A stretch of 64,000 nucleotides of DNA, taken from assembly GCA_934597725.1 (NCBI GenBank), contig CAKTSK010000005.1, positions 27,929 through 91,928 of the forward strand, in the 5' to 3' direction. The notes under the pieces were generated by a model, which saw only the letters and a list, made by a program, of their open reading frames with translations, was not told where the DNA came from and did not search any database. Source of the DNA: an uncultured Eubacteriales bacterium (GTDB lineage: Bacteria; Bacillota; Clostridia; Oscillospirales; Oscillospiraceae). How positions within the stretch are numbered: position 1 is the first letter of the stretch; every line of letters starts with the position of its first letter. The position numbers were made by a program, and so were the translations under genes. Of the stretch, positions 63,034-64,000 are shown one piece after another.

Positions 63034-63037
63034 GTTT

Positions 63038-63709
63038 TCACCCCCGACTTGTGATCTTGCCATCCTCGATGCGGATGATCCGGTCGGCCATCTGGGCGAT
63101 CTCCTCGTTGTGGGTGATCATGACGATGGTCTGGGCGAACTGCTGGGAGGTGACTTTCAGCAGGCCCATCACGTCCTGGCTGGTTTTGGAATCCAGGTTG
63201 CCGGTGGGCTCGTCGGCCAGGATGATGGCGGGCTTGGCCGCCAGGGCCCGGGCGATGGCCACCCGCTGCTGCTGGCCGCCGGAGAGGTTGTTGGGCAGGT
63301 TGCGGAGCTTTTTCTCCAGCCCCAGGGTGGAGATGATCTGGTCCACATAGCCCTTGTCCTCCTTCTTGCCGTCGAGCTGGATGGGCAGGACGATGTTCTC
63401 ATAGACGTTGAGCACCGGCACCAGATTATAGTTCTGAAAGACAAAGCCGATCTTGCGCCGGCGGAAGATGGTCAGGGCCTCGTCCTTGAGCTGGAAGATC
63501 TCCCGGCCATCCACCTTCACCGAGCCGGAGGTGGGGCGGTCCAGGCCCCCCAGCATGTGCAGCAGGGTGGACTTGCCGGAGCCGGAGGTCCCCACCACCG
63601 CCACAAACTCGCCCTTCTCCACGGTCAGATCCACCCCGTCCAGGGCGTGGACCTCGGTGTCGCCTGCGCCGTAGGTCTTGCGCAGGTCTTTGGTCTCTAA
63701 AATGGTCAT
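63038..63709 (-). CDS. ABC transporter ATPase, MacB/LolD type
   Basis: A 223-residue ATPase: Walker [10 protein letters not shown] near residue 40, Q-loop FVFQNYNL, signature [15 protein letters not shown], Walker [18 protein letters not shown] and the switch His in [10 protein letters not shown]. The DEPTGNLD form marks the MacB/LolD/FtsE group that partners FtsX-like permeases, as encoded directly downstream. Start ATG 63709 follows GGAGGC. No regulator is visible before the window ends. Confidence 0.94.
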   Translation of the reverse strand: MTILETKDLRKTYGAGDTEVHALDGVDLTVEKGEFVAVVGTSGSGKSTLLHMLGGLDRPTSGSVKVDGREIFQLKDEALTIFRRRKIGFVFQNYNLVPVLNVYENIVLPIQLDGKKEDKGYVDQIISTLGLEKKLRNLPNNLSGGQQQRVAIARALAAKPAIILADEPTGNLDSKTSQDVMGLLKVTSQQFAQTIVMITHNEEIAQMADRIIRIEDGKITSRG

Positions 63710-63831
63710 GGTTTCTGCCTCCTTGCCAGAAAGAAAAAAGTCTGTGTGTCCTTTGACACTACAGACGATACCACACAAATCTTTCCACGTTCTTTCGGAA
63801 ATCTATCGGTTTTGAAAGATTCTTTCTGCGG

Positions 63832-64000
63832 GGGGCTGAAAGCCCCGAAAAAATGGGACGCTGCTGCGTCCTTGGGAGGGGTTTGCCTGCCGTAGGCAAC
63901 GACGGTGGGAGGCGCCGCCTCCGGGGGGGCCACTGCCCGTGGCGGGGCCTGCTTTCTCTGGAGAAAGCAGGAGAAAGAGCACCAGGGGGCTTTGCCCCCT
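63832..64000. repeat. Array of seven short hairpins at the right edge
   Basis: Stem-loops follow each other with only short spacers: GGGGCT/AGCCCC (63832-63846), GGACGC/GCGTCC (63856-63871), TTGCCT/AGGCAA (63883-63899), GGAGG/CCTCC (63908-63922), GCCAC/GTGGC (63929-63943), CCTGCTTTCTC/GAGAAAGCAGG (63948-63971) and AGGGGGC/GCCCCCT (63984-64000). Loops are two to five bases and no two stems are alike. The array begins about 120 bases before the ABC exporter ATG and runs off the window. No open frame is convincing here. Confidence 0.75.

Noticed and set aside
60184..63054. Plus-strand open frame of 956 codons opposite the ABC permease
   Set aside because: Composition (His, Gln, Gly, Val) is that of a reversed GC-rich gene; no ribosome-binding site or domain.
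63832..64000. CRISPR array
   Set aside because: The hairpins differ in sequence and there are no direct repeats or regular spacers.

Overview
The window looks like chromosomal DNA of a high-GC, endospore-forming member of the Clostridia, most likely family Oscillospiraceae (the Flavonifractor / Lawsonibacter / Intestinimonas type). This is inferred from GC-rich Firmicutes-style genes with strong AGGAGG ribosome-binding sites, spore-cortex genes yabP and yabQ, a pdaB-like deacetylase, a CIRCE-controlled hrcA-grpE-dnaK-dnaJ operon, a NiaR-type niacin repressor and long-form hibernation factors. I see no rRNA, tRNA, CRISPR array, prophage or insertion sequence.

Layout. 1-2.9 kb: the end of a GyrI-like protein, an SRPBCC protein, and a divergent YeiH-type exporter / LysR pair. 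3-11.8 kb (minus strand): a first hibernation factor, then one probable operon with an ABC importer of the nitrate/sulfonate/taurine class (ATPase, permease), two nearly duplicate binding lipoproteins separated by an mntP manganese exporter gene, and an SLH-domain protein; then an acyl-CoA ligase and an orphan CitB-type response regulator. 12-17.6 kb: a sodium:amino-acid symporter with a lipoprotein, an APC permease behind a long structured leader, and a LysR regulator. 17.7-22.5 kb: a PdaB-like deacetylase, then pncB-niaR followed by an EIIC-like membrane protein whose promoter carries a large palindrome. 22.6-25.1 kb: a second hibernation factor and the S1-protein/divIC/yabQ/yabP group.

25.2-28.9 kb is the ilvB-ilvN-ilvC operon, preceded by a 45-codon leader peptide very rich in Leu, Ile and Val, an internal hairpin and a terminator: an apparent peptide-dependent attenuator. 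29-38.5 kb holds a PanE-like reductase, an X-Pro aminopeptidase with an amidase, aldehyde and alcohol dehydrogenases with a LysR regulator, an acetyltransferase and a nitronate monooxygenase.

38.5-42.8 kb is the main accessory region: an ECF sigma factor and DUF4367 partner followed by an AT-richer stretch of secreted proteins, one of them split by a frameshift at a UGA, then two tandem membrane-anchored paralogs. 42.9-53.2 kb: a TraX-like protein, an OmpR-type two-component system, a lone NIF3-insert-type domain, threonine ammonia-lyase, a TetR-controlled membrane-protein unit with two matching operators, a DUF975-like protein, a VanW-family protein and a flavodoxin/ferredoxin protein. 53.3-64 kb: an acetyltransferase, rpiB, a PHP phosphatase, dnaJ-dnaK-grpE-hrcA with CIRCE, and a MacB/FtsX-type ABC exporter. 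Arrays of short GC-rich hairpins lie at about 52.1 kb and at the right-hand edge.

Branched-chain amino-acid metabolism is spread over ilvBNC and the threonine ammonia-lyase. All family calls are from reading the sequence; no database search was run.
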